This document shows positions 1 through 11,592 of a stretch of DNA of 64,000 bases, piece after piece. The first letter of the stretch is position 1. Each line of letters starts with the position of its first letter. Location: the NCBI GenBank assembly GCA_001600615.1, contig BCKK01000009.1, positions 186,156-250,155 on the forward strand. The letters run 5' to 3'. Made by a program: the position numbers and the translations under genes. The DNA comes from Dioszegia crocea. Its lineage: Eukaryota > Basidiomycota > Tremellomycetes > Tremellales > Bulleribasidiaceae. Under the pieces are notes generated by a model that searched no databases, was not told where the DNA came from, and saw only the letters and a program-made list of their open reading frames with translations.

Positions 1-310
1 TCTCGGCTTCTCGTGCCTCGTTCTTCGCCCACACGACGTACAAGTCCTGGCTACTGCGTTCGTAAGGTTGGACCAAGGGGCGTTCTCCAAACATCTCAGG
101 GAGTCGAAGATCGAGGACGCTCCAGAGCCGATCGACAGTGGCGAGATGCTGAAGAGGGCGTGAGACGCGTGATAATTCGATGAGGGAGGTTTTGTTGAGA
201 TGTGAAGCAATGAGGGATAGGACTTCAGGGGGGAGGGTGGTGAGCCGAGCACTGGAAGACTGCAAAGTCAGTTTAAGCCGCGTTCCTCGATTTACCGGCA
301 GGTCTGACAT
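1..310 (-). CDS. F-box domain protein, 5' part (runs off the window edge)
   Basis: The minus strand opens with ATG at 310-308, five codons (MSDLP), then a 36-nt intron (gtaaat...ctgactttgcag). The next exon reads SSSARLTTLPPEVLSLIASHL, followed by a segment ending DRLWSVLDLRLPEMFGE. The motif LPPEVLSLIASHL...RLW is an F-box, the SKP1-binding module of SCF ubiquitin ligases. The gene continues beyond position 1, so substrate-binding repeats cannot be seen. The intron is a multiple of three and has no stop, so it can be mistaken for coding sequence. The N-terminus and first-intron position match the F-box gene at 48313-50049 (MSDLA, intron, then ARATFNSLPSELLSLIAAHL), so the two are paralogues. 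The F-box call is firm; target and function are unknown. Confidence 0.75.
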   Translation of the reverse strand, partial: MSDLPVNRGTRLKLTLQSSSARLTTLPPEVLSLIASHLNKTSLIELSRVSRPLQHLATVDRLWSVLDLRLPEMFGERPLVQPYERSSQDLYVVWAKNEAREAE

Positions 311-943
311 AATCGACTATGGAGTGGTTCTGTCGGAGTACGGTTCAGTAGCGGTGAGTCTGCTATGTTGTGATGTAGGGTCACTAGGGTTCAAGAGGAG
401 CGCATTTGGTGGGCCTTTCCAATAGGCTCCCGGATAAATCTCGGAAGAAACACCACATTCCTCAAATCTTTCTTAAGCTGGGTTTGCAGTGCGTACAGAG
501 GAGCAGACTGCTGGTCGTGCTACGCTGTGAGGCATACATATGCTGGAGTGAAGGCGTTCAGAGCGACCTTTCCTGGGGCGGCTAGGATCTGACTGATAAT
601 GGTAACGCGCTTCTACGCTGTGACCAGGCGAAACCGTACGTAGAGGTGTCAAAATCGGACAGGTCCAAACGAAATGCATGCTAGCTAGTCTTCTCGCGAG
701 CAGTTCACATACACACCTGTAAGGTACTGGTACTGGTCAGGGAGTACATCACATCAGCGCTTCCCCGTCTCTCACTGTGTCCGGTTAATCAGCCGGGTAA
801 ACTTACGACGTCCTTTGGGTCGAAAGTGGCGCCACGGTCTGTGCACATGTGCCACTTTTGCGGGACTTTCACAGTTGCTGCAGATGTCGCCCGAAATCAT
901 TTGTATAAGCTCAGCCGAGATGCTCTCTGAGTGCCACAGCTCA
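311..943. other. Intergenic, nothing assigned
   Basis: This lies between the start of the minus-strand F-box gene and the end of the small orphan gene. Only short overlapping reading frames are present on both strands, none with recognisable motifs or a convincing splice pattern. It should hold the F-box promoter. Confidence 0.4.
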
Positions 944-1432
944 TCAGCGTCCTCTAGTCAGGCTCAGAAATTGCTTCCGCGACCACATCCCAAAACCTTT
1001 ACGCTCAAGACGATACCCTGGGCTGTACTCGTACTGGGTGAGGAATCCGTTTGATAGACGGGATAGACAGAGTGTCTCGTAGATCTCGTTGGGCTGATTG
1101 GATTTCCATACTGCATAACAAGGCCGCCGCCAAAGATGAGGCATTTTCACCATCGATCTCGGACCTCGGACCCGGATGCGGAATTTGCGGAATGTGAAAC
1201 CGCCGAGCTGGCCGATGATGTCATCGCCCTCGTCCACCATGCACCAAATCTCACGCTGACGTTGTCTTAGCGCCCTGAGTCAGCCTGAGTCCGAAGCGGA
1301 GAAGAGCGGAGATCTATCTTTTGCGAGCCAAATGCGTCCGCTCGGCGGAGAAGATTTTCATAGGAGCAGTTACGAACCGGCGGCACTACTTGGTGCGGGG
1401 TGAAGCGGGGTCACGAGGGATACGCGCTCCAT
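944..1432 (-). CDS. Small two-exon gene of unknown function (orphan candidate)
   Basis: No family is recognised. ATG at 1432-1430 opens an exon (MERVSLVTPLHPAPSSAAGS) that stops at a TAA unless a GTAACT donor in the last Ser codon is used. Joining to the acceptor ctgactcag about 100 nt downstream restores frame (TC|G) and gives about 118 further residues. They begin ALRQRQREIWCMVDEGDD and include GQLGGFTFRKFRIRVRGP. The second exon has a mixed, folded-domain-like composition, with alternating hydrophobic residues suggesting a beta-rich small domain. The branch site is only a few bases from the AG, which is tighter than elsewhere in the window. The gene would be transcribed away from the sugar porter at 1661 and share its promoter. 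It could also be a decayed fragment or chance frame. Confidence 0.33.
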
Positions 1433-1660
1433 GTATCGGCCCACTCTACTCCCACCTTCAAATAAGTTCCGACAGCTGACCCAGTCCCGTCCCGCAAGGA
1501 GTACTAATAAGTAAACGTCTCCGCGCTTGATCCACATCCCCAGTTTCCACCCCATTCTTTCTCCATCATCGACACATACTACTCAGACGACTACCGATCT
1601 CTACAGTTCGGTGCCCCTGTAAGCGACAGTTACACCCCAACAGCACAGCAGTAGATCATA

Positions 1661-4321
1661 ATGGGCGGCGGCGGCGGCGGTGGTGGTGGTTTTGACGATG
1701 CGCTCATAGCCTCTCCCGACGAGCAGGGATGGAGGGGCCTGATGAAGAACAAGAAGTCCTTGGGTATTGCGATGTTTGTGAGTAGACGAAGCGTCAGTGT
1801 AGGTATGGTGTTGACTTCTGCAGGCCTCGCGTGCGTGACTTTCGACATTCGTGATGGGTCTAAATTCGGCTGACCTGAACAGTCGGAGGTGTGCTCTACG
1901 GTTACAACCAGGGTGTCTTTTCCAGTGTCCAAGTGATGGAGCGATTTTTGTACCGATTCCCCCAGATGGTGAGTGCTCACCACGCTAATTCTGACCCCTC
2001 TGTAGAAAGATGATGGTGGGACCACTCGAGGTTTGGTCACTGCTATTCTAGGTCAGTCTTGCATTCCCTTTGCAAGCATAGTCGCTGACCAAGTAGAGCT
2101 TGGTGCTTTCGCCGGTTCTCTCATGGCCGGTCCCATTTCTGACATCTACTCGCGAAAGGTAAGTCTGCAGCCTTAGCGCCGTCAGCGCAGTCTTTGACGA
2201 GCAGTTCTCAATTGCCGGATGGTGTCTCATCTTTATGCTCGGCACAGCTCTTCAGACTGGGGCTCCGAACCTGAACTTCATCTGGGGTGAGTTACTTTTT
2301 TGTGACGGGTGCGACTATGCGACTAGCTGACTTTCCAGCTGGTCGATGGTTCGCCGGAATGGGTGTTGGTGCCCTATCAATGTTGGTTCCCATGTATAAC
2401 GCCGAACTTGCTCCTCCCGGTATTCGAGGATCTCTTGTCGCGTTGCAGCAGCTCGCCATCACCTTTGGTATTCTTATCTCATACTGGATCGGCTATGGTA
2501 CCAACTGTAAGCTACGTCTTCAAACAGATTCGACTTCAACTGACGGTCAGTTATCGGCGGAACGACCTTCAATGAAGCCACAATGACTGGGCAATCTGAA
2601 ACAGCATGGCGTTTGCCCTTAGCCCTCCAGCTCGTTCCCGCTGTCGTACTTTGTGCCGGTACCTGGTTCTTGCCCTTCTCTCCTCGATGGCTTATGCTTA
2701 GGGGTGAGTCGTTTTTGATTCGGCTCGATCGCAAGCTGACAAGCAGGTCGAGAGGAGGAGTGTCTGATCGGCCTTGCCAGCCTCCGGAGCCGAGAGCCCG
2801 AAGATCCCATTGTGCAGTACGAGTTCCGTGCTTTGCAGGCCGAACGATTGGTCGAGCGTGAGGCTGCTAAGGAGCGATACGGCGTGAATGATGTCACCTT
2901 CAAAATCGGCGTCCTCGAGTACAAGCGTCTTTTAACCACCCGATCTCTCTTGCACAGGTTGATGATCGGTGCTGGTGCCCAGGCTCTGCAACAATGGACT
3001 GGGTGAGTAGCCTTGATCACCGGCGTGACTTTTGCTGAATCTTCCAGTATCAACGCCATCATCTACTACGCACCTACCATCTTTGAACAAGTGAGTGGTT
3101 TTTCGTCCTCGAATCGGCCAAATTTGGCTATCCTTGGGCAGAATTGACATCCCAGATTGGTCTTACGGGTGGTTCAATCCCTCTTCTCGCTACAGGCATC
3201 GTGGGGATTGTCAACTTCCTCTTCACGATACCAGCGGTATTGTTTGTGGACAACTTTGGACGCCGCCCATTATTGTACGCTCAGTCTTGGCTCCTTATTT
3301 GATTCAGCTGACCCTCTAGGATGTGGGGAGAAGCCAATATGGCCATTTCCCATGCTGTACTGGCGGCGGTGGTCAAGGTTTACGGTGGAAGATTCGGCAC
3401 AAACAAGGCTGCTGGAAATGTAAGCACTGCTTATGAAATGGGTGCACAAGAAGCCGGACTAACATACGCAGGGAGCAGTGTTCATGGTTTATTGGTACAT
3501 CGCCAAGTGAGTACCCCTTGTTTCAGAATTTGGCATGCCGTACTCCACCACTCCTCATTCCTCACTTCTCTCCATCCCTTTCCTCACATTCCTCCCGAGT
3601 CACTCATGTCACACGCATGGTCAGCCTCACTATGCGTTCCCTTGATCCCCAGCTACATCCTCATACCGATTTCAGTCATCCTAGGCCCTCTCCTATACCC
3701 AAAACCTCGAAATGAAAAAACCGCTGATATTTGCGAGTTTCGCTGTCACTTGGGGGCCTCTTGCGTGGGTTGTAAGTGCAGAAGTCTTCCCACTGGATAT
3801 GAGGGCGAAAGGTATGGGGATTTCGAGTGCTATCAAGTGAGTCCGCACAGTTCTCGCTCTTCCCGATCATATAGATGTCAGAAACATCAATTTTTGACAG
3901 AGATGTGCCGGTTTGCCGGCTGATCCTCCCATCACCGGCTACCATGGCCCGCGTTCGAACCTGTACCTGGTTACGGACTGGTGCTGATGTATACAGCTGG
4001 ATCATGAACTTTACCGTCGCCCTCACCACCCCCGTCATGTTCGAAAACCTCAACACGTACGGAACATACCTCATCTTCATGGTGTTCTGTATCATCGGTT
4101 TCCTCTACGCCGCTTTCCTCCTTCCCGAACTCAAGGGTCTGTCCCTCGAGGAGGTTGACAAGATCTTCAAGGACCAGTCAGGTGCTGAAGACGCCGCAAG
4201 GAGGGAGAGGATCGCCAAGCAGATTGGTCTCGACAAGGTTGCGCAGGAGGTCAAGCATGAGGAGAATGGTGGCCAGCCCGGAAAGAGGTTCGGTAATGCC
4301 AGTGATGAGGAGAGGAGGTAA
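1661..4321 (+). CDS. MFS sugar porter (quinate/hexose permease type)
   Basis: A twelve-TM major facilitator of the sugar-porter family, importing a monosaccharide or quinate-like acid through the plasma membrane. Spliced exons show LGGVLYGYNQGVFSS in TM1, GRWFAGMGVGALSMLVPMY, the fungal variant SPRWLM for the PESPR motif, QQWTGINAIIYYAPTIF in TM7, FVDNFGRRPLL, and FPLDMRAKGMGISSAINW in the second half. The tail ends LPELKGLSLEEVDKIF plus a charged C-terminus. It is split by about eleven introns, mostly 40-60 nt; those near 3509-3717 and 3838-3995 are unusually long, and the first contains frames that look coding. The N-terminus is MG9F, a nine-glycine run encoded by GGC/GGT codons. The start is the only ATG before the first exon. 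The substrate cannot be told from sequence. A TGAGTCA motif lies at 1276-1282. Confidence 0.85.
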
Positions 4322-4574
4322 AGAGTGAAGGTGGGGCGAAAGGCTCGGCGGAAGTGCAGTAATGTGAAGAGAGAATTTCTACACTGTATCAAACATAGCT
4401 TCTTCTTCTCACTTTCTTATTCTATTTCCTTATTCTTTGCTTCATGCAATTACTTACTTCTCGGTTCGTGGTGAGGGCGGTAATCACTCCGATCCAAGCC
4501 TGCCAAACATCATGTATCAGTTAGATCAGCTTCAGAACATTGGCAGATGCACAAGACTGGCCAAAGGCGCCAAA

Positions 4575-4580
4575 GATAAG
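4575..4580 (+). promoter_or_regulatory. GATAAG site upstream of amidase
   Basis: One GATAAG hexamer lies 188 nt before the amidase ATG. Fungal GATA factors (AreA/Gat1) act on such sites in nitrogen-catabolic genes. A single hexamer is weak evidence. Confidence 0.3.
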
Positions 4581-4703
4581 ACCGCCACTATCCGTGCCTG
4601 GTTTCGGATATAGCCGATGGCTTCGGGAACATGAGCCGCAATCTCCGGTCTGTCGGGATGCCTTGCCTTGGGTCCCGATAGCATAGTTCCATCATCCCAG
4701 CAG

Positions 4704-4710
4704 TATAAAG
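4704..4710 (+). promoter_or_regulatory. TATA-like box of the amidase gene
   Basis: TATAAAG lies 58 nt before the amidase start codon, a plausible core-promoter spacing. Confidence 0.4.
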
Positions 4711-4767
4711 ACCAGAGATCGCTGCACAATCCAGTAAACTCCCATCCGCCTTCGAAAAACCCACACC

Positions 4768-6791
4768 ATGTCCTCCACGCTCGCCCCCTCCACGCTCTCC
4801 CCCAACAACCCCATCACCCCCTCCACCGTCCCCGATACACTCGCCAAACTCGGCCTTAAATGCCCCGAAAAAGACCTCGAGGGGTACACCTCCCTGCTTA
4901 CGGGTATTTGGGAAGTGTGGAACAAGGTGGACCAGATGGAAGACTACGTTCCTACTGTTGACGAAGAGCGTTTCCCCCGAACAGCTATCGAGAAGATTCC
5001 AGGTGGACAAGAGGGCAACGAGCACAATGCCTGGGCATGGAAGTGTCGGATCGAGGATGTCAAGGGTGGTAAGGGGCTACTGGCGGGCAAGACTGTCTGT
5101 CTCAAGGTAAGCAAAGTCCGAAGAAAGCGCTCATCTCAGGACAACGTCGCAGTCAAAGGTGTGCCCTGCCTACTCGGCACCGACATCTTTGATGATTGGA
5201 AGCCTAACACCGACGCCACTATCGTCACTCGGATCTTGGAGCAGGGAGGTATCATCAATGGCAAGGCGGTGTGCGAGAACTTATCGCTGTGGGGCGTTTC
5301 TTGCTCGGCTGCGTCAGGTAAGCTCTACAACGGTGTTCTCGGCTCACCTTCAGGCCCCATGAACAACCCACACGCTGCTGGATTCTCCGCTGGCGGGTCA
5401 TCTTCCGGAACAGCTGTGCTTGTGTCCCGCGGTCTTGCCGATCTTGGCATTGGCGGTGATCAGGGTGGTTCCATCCGTCTGCCCGCAGCTTTGAGCGGTA
5501 TCGTTGGGATGAAGCCCACGACTGGCTTGGTCCCTTACACCGGTATCGCCTCTCTCGAGCCCGTGATTGACCACGCTGGACCAATGACCAGAGTACGTAT
5601 AACTCTCACTGTTCCTCTCTCCACCTATCACTCACTCCACTCTTGATCTTTGCCCATGCCAATAGCTAACCCTCAGACCGTTCTCGACAACGCCCTCCTC
5701 CTTCAAGCCATAGCCGGCGCAGACGGGATAGACGACCGACAACTCGCAGGCTGCCCCTTCCCTGATAGCGTACCCGATTACTCCAAACTCGCCCAGGTCG
5801 GCATCAAGGGTCTCAAGATCGGCATCATGACTGAGGGTTTCGACACACCCATGTCTGATCCTAGGGTCAGCGCGCTCGTGCGTAAGGCTGCTGAAGAATG
5901 GCGGAACCTTGGGGCAACTGTCGGGGAAGTTTCAGTGGGGATGCACAAGATTGCGCCGGAGATTTGGGCTGTAAGTCAGGCTTTGCTCACTGGTCCCTAT
6001 TCCATCCCCTAGTCCCTTACACACCCCCTTTGATTGCTATCTTTGCTCCCTACACTATCGAGTTGCTCCTTGACTACTGCTGACTTGCAGGTCGGAGGCA
6101 GACTATCAGCAACCACCTCGCTTCTCGGCCAGAATTGCGGTCGTCGCCAGCTGTGCATGAACGACCTCACTGCCAAGATGTTGCCGTTGACCCAAGAGAA
6201 GTTCGACAAGATGTTTGCTAGTGGCGCCAATACGCTCATCAACGGTGTTTGGGGTTGGGAGAATTTGCCTCCAACTGTGAGTTGACGTTATACCTCTCGC
6301 ATCTCATCCTTCTGGCGACCCCACGTACCCCATCCGAGACTCTCAAGCTAAACACATGCTGACCCCACAGCTCATGGGCAAAGCCACGAACCTAATTCGC
6401 AAACTTCGAGACGCCTACTACACCGCATTAGACGAATACGACCTCCTCATCATGCCCACCGTACCCTTCCTCGCTCCCAAACTTATCCCAGACGTAAAGA
6501 GCGCGAGCGTCGTAGACTTGATGGTGAACTCTGCCGGTGTCTCACTCAACACTAGCGCCTTCAACATTGTAAGTAATCCATCTACCTCAGTGACCTAGGC
6601 TGACGCGACAGACCGGCCTGCCCGCACTTTCGCTACCTGTCGGATTCCTCCCTCACCCTCTCGACGAATCCGCCAAGCTGCCTGTGGGCATGCAAATTGT
6701 CGGCAAATTCTACTCCGAGGCGACCATCTATCAAGCGGCCTACGCGTGGGAACAGGCCTTTGATTGGAAGACATATGCCGACAAGGCGTGA
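4768..6791 (+). CDS. Amidase-signature family hydrolase (acetamidase-like)
   Basis: Hydrolyses a carboxamide to acid and ammonia; in fungi such enzymes usually allow amides to serve as nitrogen source. The Ser-cisSer-Lys triad is visible. The Lys is in LKDNVAVKGVPCLLGTD, the cis-Ser in GGDQGGSIRLPAALSG and the nucleophile region is AGFSAGGSSSGTAVLV. A 33-nt intron (gtaagc...ctcatctcag) without an in-frame stop sits exactly at LK|DNV, so reading through it destroys the catalytic Lys motif. Further introns follow ...HAGPMTR, ...PEIWAV, ...ENLPPT and ...NTSAFNI. The C-terminus contains TGLPALSLPVGF and PVGMQIVGKFYSEATIYQAA, typical of the family. Total length is about 550 residues, normal for fungal acetamidases, with no secretion signal. 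GATAAG and TATA motifs precede it. Confidence 0.88.
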
Positions 6792-7642
6792 GGTGATGCC
6801 TGTGTCAGGCGAGCCTCAGATCGCTCTGCGTGGTGGGCTTTCGTTGAATCGGAATTAGATATTCTTGTAGATTGTAGAATGTGGATTCACACTTAGATGT
6901 CGGTGGTTGCGATATGCATATGTATCAGACGGTACCTGCGATTCAGGGGATCCTAGGTCGTACTGTGAGTGGTCGGCGCATTAAGTGTGCACCGGCACTG
7001 CACCGCAAACTGCGCAATGAGACTGGGATTCCGATCACAGCACAGGTTGCCGGCCGCGAGTTTGACAGCTTATGCCGACGCTTGGTCTCCTGCCATATCT
7101 CTTTGCTTTGGGCAGATGGAGAGTGAGCCGCTCACATTTTCACAGCGGGGCGTATTATCAGTCGTGCATCGGACTGTGCGCCAGCCACTCGTGATGAGCA
7201 ACTTGGTAGACTTCGAAATGTGCATCCGCTCGATCGCGCGCAGGGACCTTGTGAAGCGGCTCGACCGGACTTCCTCTTCGTCACCTCAGGCTACAGACTG
7301 TTTCAGGACTGAAAGAAATCACCTGACTGTGTCGTCAATATTTAGGTCAAACATCAGATATCACCAATCGATGCAGAGACGTGGTTTGTGTATAGTGTCC
7401 GTCGTGAGTCAATTGCTATGTAAATGTCGGGCATTAGCCCGAACGATCATCAGCGAAGTCGACATGAGTGTAATTGCATATATATCAGTCCCTAGTACAC
7501 CTTCTAACTCCATTCCAATCATCTTCAGTAACGGCAATGTCCAATCTCACCATCTCCGCCTCCTCCCCCTACCCCGAAACTCCGCCTCCTCTCATCTCCA
7601 CATCTCCCGCCCGCCCAACCCAAACAACCCCCCGCCTCGGCC
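6792..7642. other. Intergenic between two convergent genes
   Basis: 3' flanks of the amidase (+) and the Ser/Pro-rich gene (-). A reading frame crosses it on the plus strand but has no motifs and runs into the antisense of the next gene. I see no RNA gene or repeat. Confidence 0.5.
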
Positions 7643-10600
7643 TCAAAACCCCACCCCTACATCCCCACCCTCCCCAAACTCCCCAAGAAGAACCAACTCC
7701 ATTTCCCTATCCTCCCCTTCCTCCCCCTCGCCATACTCACCCATCACACTCTCCCTACTTCCTAAACCCGACACACGCCTTATCCTCGGTCTATAAACCT
7801 TGGACGACGAAGATGTAAAGAGCGGTTCGACTCCATCTTCATCTTCCGAGCGCGAGGCATGGGGATACGGGATTGAATATCTAGGTTGAGGATAGGGTTG
7901 GGGGGTGATATGTTCCGTTCGGTCCGGATCGGTATTGTCTCTCCCCAATCCAGGGGATGTTCCGGAGGCAATGGCTATTGCACCCATACTCAGACTTCTT
8001 GATGCCGATCCCTGTCCACGCAGCACATCAGGCCTTAACCCTTGCTCCCTTATACCAAATAATGAAGCCTGACCCGCGCCGTCTTTAGTGCCCATATCCC
8101 CACCCGCGCCTGGCCCAGGTGCCGATCCTGCCCTTCCAGTCATTTTCCGACTCCTAGGCGGCGGACTAAGAGCCGTAGGTGCCATCCCATCGTAAGGTTT
8201 GTAATTGGAGTATGAGGAGTGAGGCGAATAAGGACTGGTAGGGTATTTACCCTGGGGCGAGAGTTGTTTACCCGAAGAATGGAGAGTATGGAATTCGATA
8301 AGTTGAGAACGACGATTAGAGCGGCTGGCCGTCAATGGGGTATGTGGAGAATGAGGACTGTGTGGCGCGTCTATGATCTCTATGGAGGATATACTCCCCT
8401 TGGCGAAGGAAAGTCGGTTTCGCGATCCATGCCCTGATTTAGGACTTCCACCGCCACCACCGCCACCACCGCCAATCCGACTTCTTTCTTCCGGTGGGAT
8501 TATATGCGTTATTGCCATAATCCCATTTTCTTGGGGGTGATATGACTCAACGGATAGTTGGCGGTTGTGCGAGTGAAGGTCGGACTGGGGATGGGAGTAA
8601 GAGGGTTGGGAATGATTGAGGGGGAAATGTGAGGTCGATTTGTGCTGAGGGGAGTATTGTGGTTGGCCATGTGGATGAGGTTGAGATCGAGATCCGAAAG
8701 ACAAGTGGTGGACGTGTGAATGAGGATGATAAAGCTGCGGCTGAACGCGCGCAAGACTGATACCAGCAGTTGTGTGATTCTCATCCGAGCTTGAGAGTCT
8801 CGGTAAAGTCGATGAATGACGTTCCATCGCTTCCATCACTTCCACAATATCACTCTTATCCACGTGCTCACCTCCTCCTTGCCCACCTAGTGCGTCCGAC
8901 CCCATATCCTCAAGATCCATAGCGAGGAAAGATAACGCCGTCATTCCACCCAAAGCGTTCCTTTTCGCCTCAGACCGTCTCGTCCCCGACGCGTCCTCCG
9001 CATTCACCACGCCCCACCGCCCTCCGCCTTCTTGCCCATCTTCGCTACTTCGGAGTTTCACAGGCACAAACCTCGGCTCATCCCTAGCTTCCAACGCACT
9101 CTTCCGACCCTTCCCCTTCTCAACAAAAGAACCACCACTATCATTCTCCCGTCCCCGTCCCACGCCCAGGCCAATCTGCTCCACCCGCCTAAACTCATCC
9201 AACACCCTCATACCTTCTTCCACAATCGAATCACCATCTCCAGACACTGTCGACGTTCTCGTAACACCACCGACAGACGGTCCCGTCGAAGCTCTAGATC
9301 GATTCGTCATTGCTGATGTCGAAGCCAAAGTCGTAGTGGGCCGGGCAGGGGGAGATGAGTCGATGATTAATGATTCGGGAATTGAACGTTTTATCCGAAG
9401 TTTCGAGAATCGTGATGTGGATGTTGAGGCCATGAGGGATTTTCGGGCCGGGAGGGGTGGTGGGATAGGTTGCGAAGGGAGAGAAGGGGGAAGAGGGGGA
9501 AGTGCGGAAATTGGAGGAAGAGGCGTTAGTTGAATTGGGGTTTGTCTGGGGCTTGTCCTGTGCTGTTAGCGTGCGTATGAGAGATGTAAGGCAGGCTCGA
9601 TAGCACGATGATGAGTCAGAATATGGCGAGATGTGTAAAGGGTATAGTGAGGGCCAAGAAAGGGAATGTAGCGATCCGCTCATATCCACCCAATGCCAGA
9701 AAGATAAAGACTCACAAAGAAACCTCAGTCCCAGTCCTAGAATTCATACTATCCCTCACCGCACCCCTAGGCAAGCCATTCTTCACCTCTCCACCATCCC
9801 TGCTGGACAGAACAAGGGGGACGACGTAAGAGTACGAATAACCTTCATTGCCTGATGAGAGTGTAGGCTGAAGGGGGAGGGTGGATATGCTATGTGAGGA
9901 TGTTTGACGGGATATGGGCGCTGAGGGCGGTCGGGAGGGTGCACGGGGTGGGATGGGCGGTGCTGTGCTGGCTGTGGATAATGTCTCTGGATGATCGTGT
10001 GGTGGGCGTAAGTTCCGGTTGGGTGGGGGATATGAGGAAGACCCCGAGAGGGTTTGTAAAGAAGGTTTAGATCGGGCGTGATCTGTGCGGGAGTGAGGTG
10101 CTGGGGGAAAAGAGTGAGAAGTCGATAGTGGTAGTAGTGTCTCAGCCGGTGAGGTATGTGGAAGTCGGGGTGGGTATTGAGGCTGAGGGGTTACAAGTCG
10201 AGTAGATGATATACTCCTCATTCGAGTTATACCCTTCCGTAATACGCCATCTTTCCAATCTGCACCGACTCCCTCATCGATGGATCCGGGAGCAACACCG
10301 GGCCGAGACGTCGACGTCAAGGCACGAGCAAAGCTAGCCGGGTACTCCCCCTCCATAACTTCCTGTCCTGACTCCCCAACTCCAACTCCCAATCCCAACC
10401 CCAAAGCTGTAGCTGTAGCTGCTTTCCTGACCAACCTCCCACCTCCACCCACTCCTTCCGATACTGGTCTTTCCCCCTTCCCACCCCCGATTCCACCTCC
10501 AGCCGAAGTTCCCGACGTCGGCCTTAATCTCCTCCATCCCCTGAAAGACCCACTCTGCACGATTTCGTCCTTCTTCCCACTAGCCACAGACTCATCAAGC

Positions 10601-11592
10601 GATTGTCTATCGCTCGTCTTGATATATCCCTGACCCTGACTCTGACTCTGAGCCCGACCCCTACCCTTCGTCTGCCCCAATGCCGATTTCCCCTTCCCTC
10701 CATCAGGCCGAGTAACCAGCACATACCCCTCTAACTCACCCCCGCCAGCTAGGCTAACACTCGAATTAACACCTGTAATAATGGATGGTTTTCTCGATCG
10801 AGGTATGGCTCGGGTTCGCTCATATGCGTCTTCTCCGCCAGGATGGGTTGTAGAGTGATATCCCGGTATTTTATTCTCGGCGAGGAAATGGTATGAGAGT
10901 TTTTCAAGTTCTTCGATTTCGCGGTTGCTAGATGTTGGGGATTGACGTTTGGTCTTGGGATGAGATGGAAATGGAGGTGGGGGATGGGCATGGCGAGATG
11001 TGAGCGAGGGGGTGTATGAGTAATGGGGCGGAGTCGTCTTTAGATGAGGGGGTATATTGGGTTCTTCGTCAACCCGGGGAGGCCGGACTCGGGGTATAAC
11101 CCTAGCTTTAACTGATATAGGTGATGAAAGTACAGAAGAGATACTATCGATACTTCTCGCGGGTGTTATAGTTCGGCTCGAGGGTGAATGTTGGTATTCG
11201 ACAGCATGCAGTGACGCCGACACTGACGGCGAAGTCGAAAGAGGGGTCTGTGTCAAAGTCCCCCTCTTCTCCTTCTTGGATTTTGATTTTGTCCTAAATC
11301 CAAATCCTAATCCAAACCCCATTCCAACCTTTCCAGTCCTTTCACCAAAAGGTGAAAAACTCTCTTCTTTATCATAGCTCACTATCGTCTCCATTGATTC
11401 GATAGTCCCACCATGAGATTTCCCCTGTGTGGGATAATGAGGGAAGTCGAATGCCTCAGCGACGCGTGAGGGTATTTCAAAGGGTAAGAAAGAGGTATGC
11501 GTGGGTCTTTTCTGACTTTTGGTCAAGGTGTTGCCGGATGAAGATGAGTTGAGGTGGAATGAGGGCGAAAGTGGAGAGAGGGGGAAACGCAT
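7643..11592 (-). CDS. Large Ser/Pro-rich disordered protein, function unknown (exon junction unresolved)
   Basis: Two long minus-strand open segments (11592 to about 9712, then about 9560 to 7643) have the same biased composition and abut, so I treat them as one gene of roughly 1,200 residues. The start is ATG at 11592 (MRFPLSPLSP). The protein is rich in Ser, Pro, His and Gly, with basic patches (FRTKSKSKKEKR), a Gly-9 run encoded at about 8452-8475 and many SP/TP sites, which suggests a phospho-regulated scaffold. No folded domain or TM segment is recognised. The second exon should start at GACAAGCCC after the acceptor cgctaacagcacag near 9560. The best donor (gtgagt, 9711) gives the wrong phase; an upstream gtgagg after ...GLPRGA restores frame. 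Two adjacent genes or an indel remain possible. Confidence 0.5.

Larger units (their letters stand above)
4322..4767. other. Intergenic: sugar-porter 3' end and amidase promoter
   Basis: No gene is seen. The segment carries a GATAAG hexamer and a TATA-like box in front of the amidase, both listed separately. Confidence 0.5.

Noticed and set aside
815..1054. Plus-strand frame opposite the orphan gene
   Set aside because: The minus-strand spliced model is longer and keeps frame across an intron; the plus frame has no support.
3509..3717. Apparent coding sequence inside the first sugar porter
   Set aside because: Joining VYWYIA|N to FAVTWGPLAWVV across this stretch restores the transporter; the segment is a long intron.
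3940..3990. tRNA-like GTTCGAACC in the porter's last long intron
   Set aside because: No acceptor stem or anticodon arm can be drawn around it.
6969..7796. Plus-strand reading frame of 275 codons
   Set aside because: Spans the 3' flanks and then runs antisense through the Ser/Pro-rich gene; composition is repetitive Pro/Ser/Thr from antisense coding and no splice or motif support exists.
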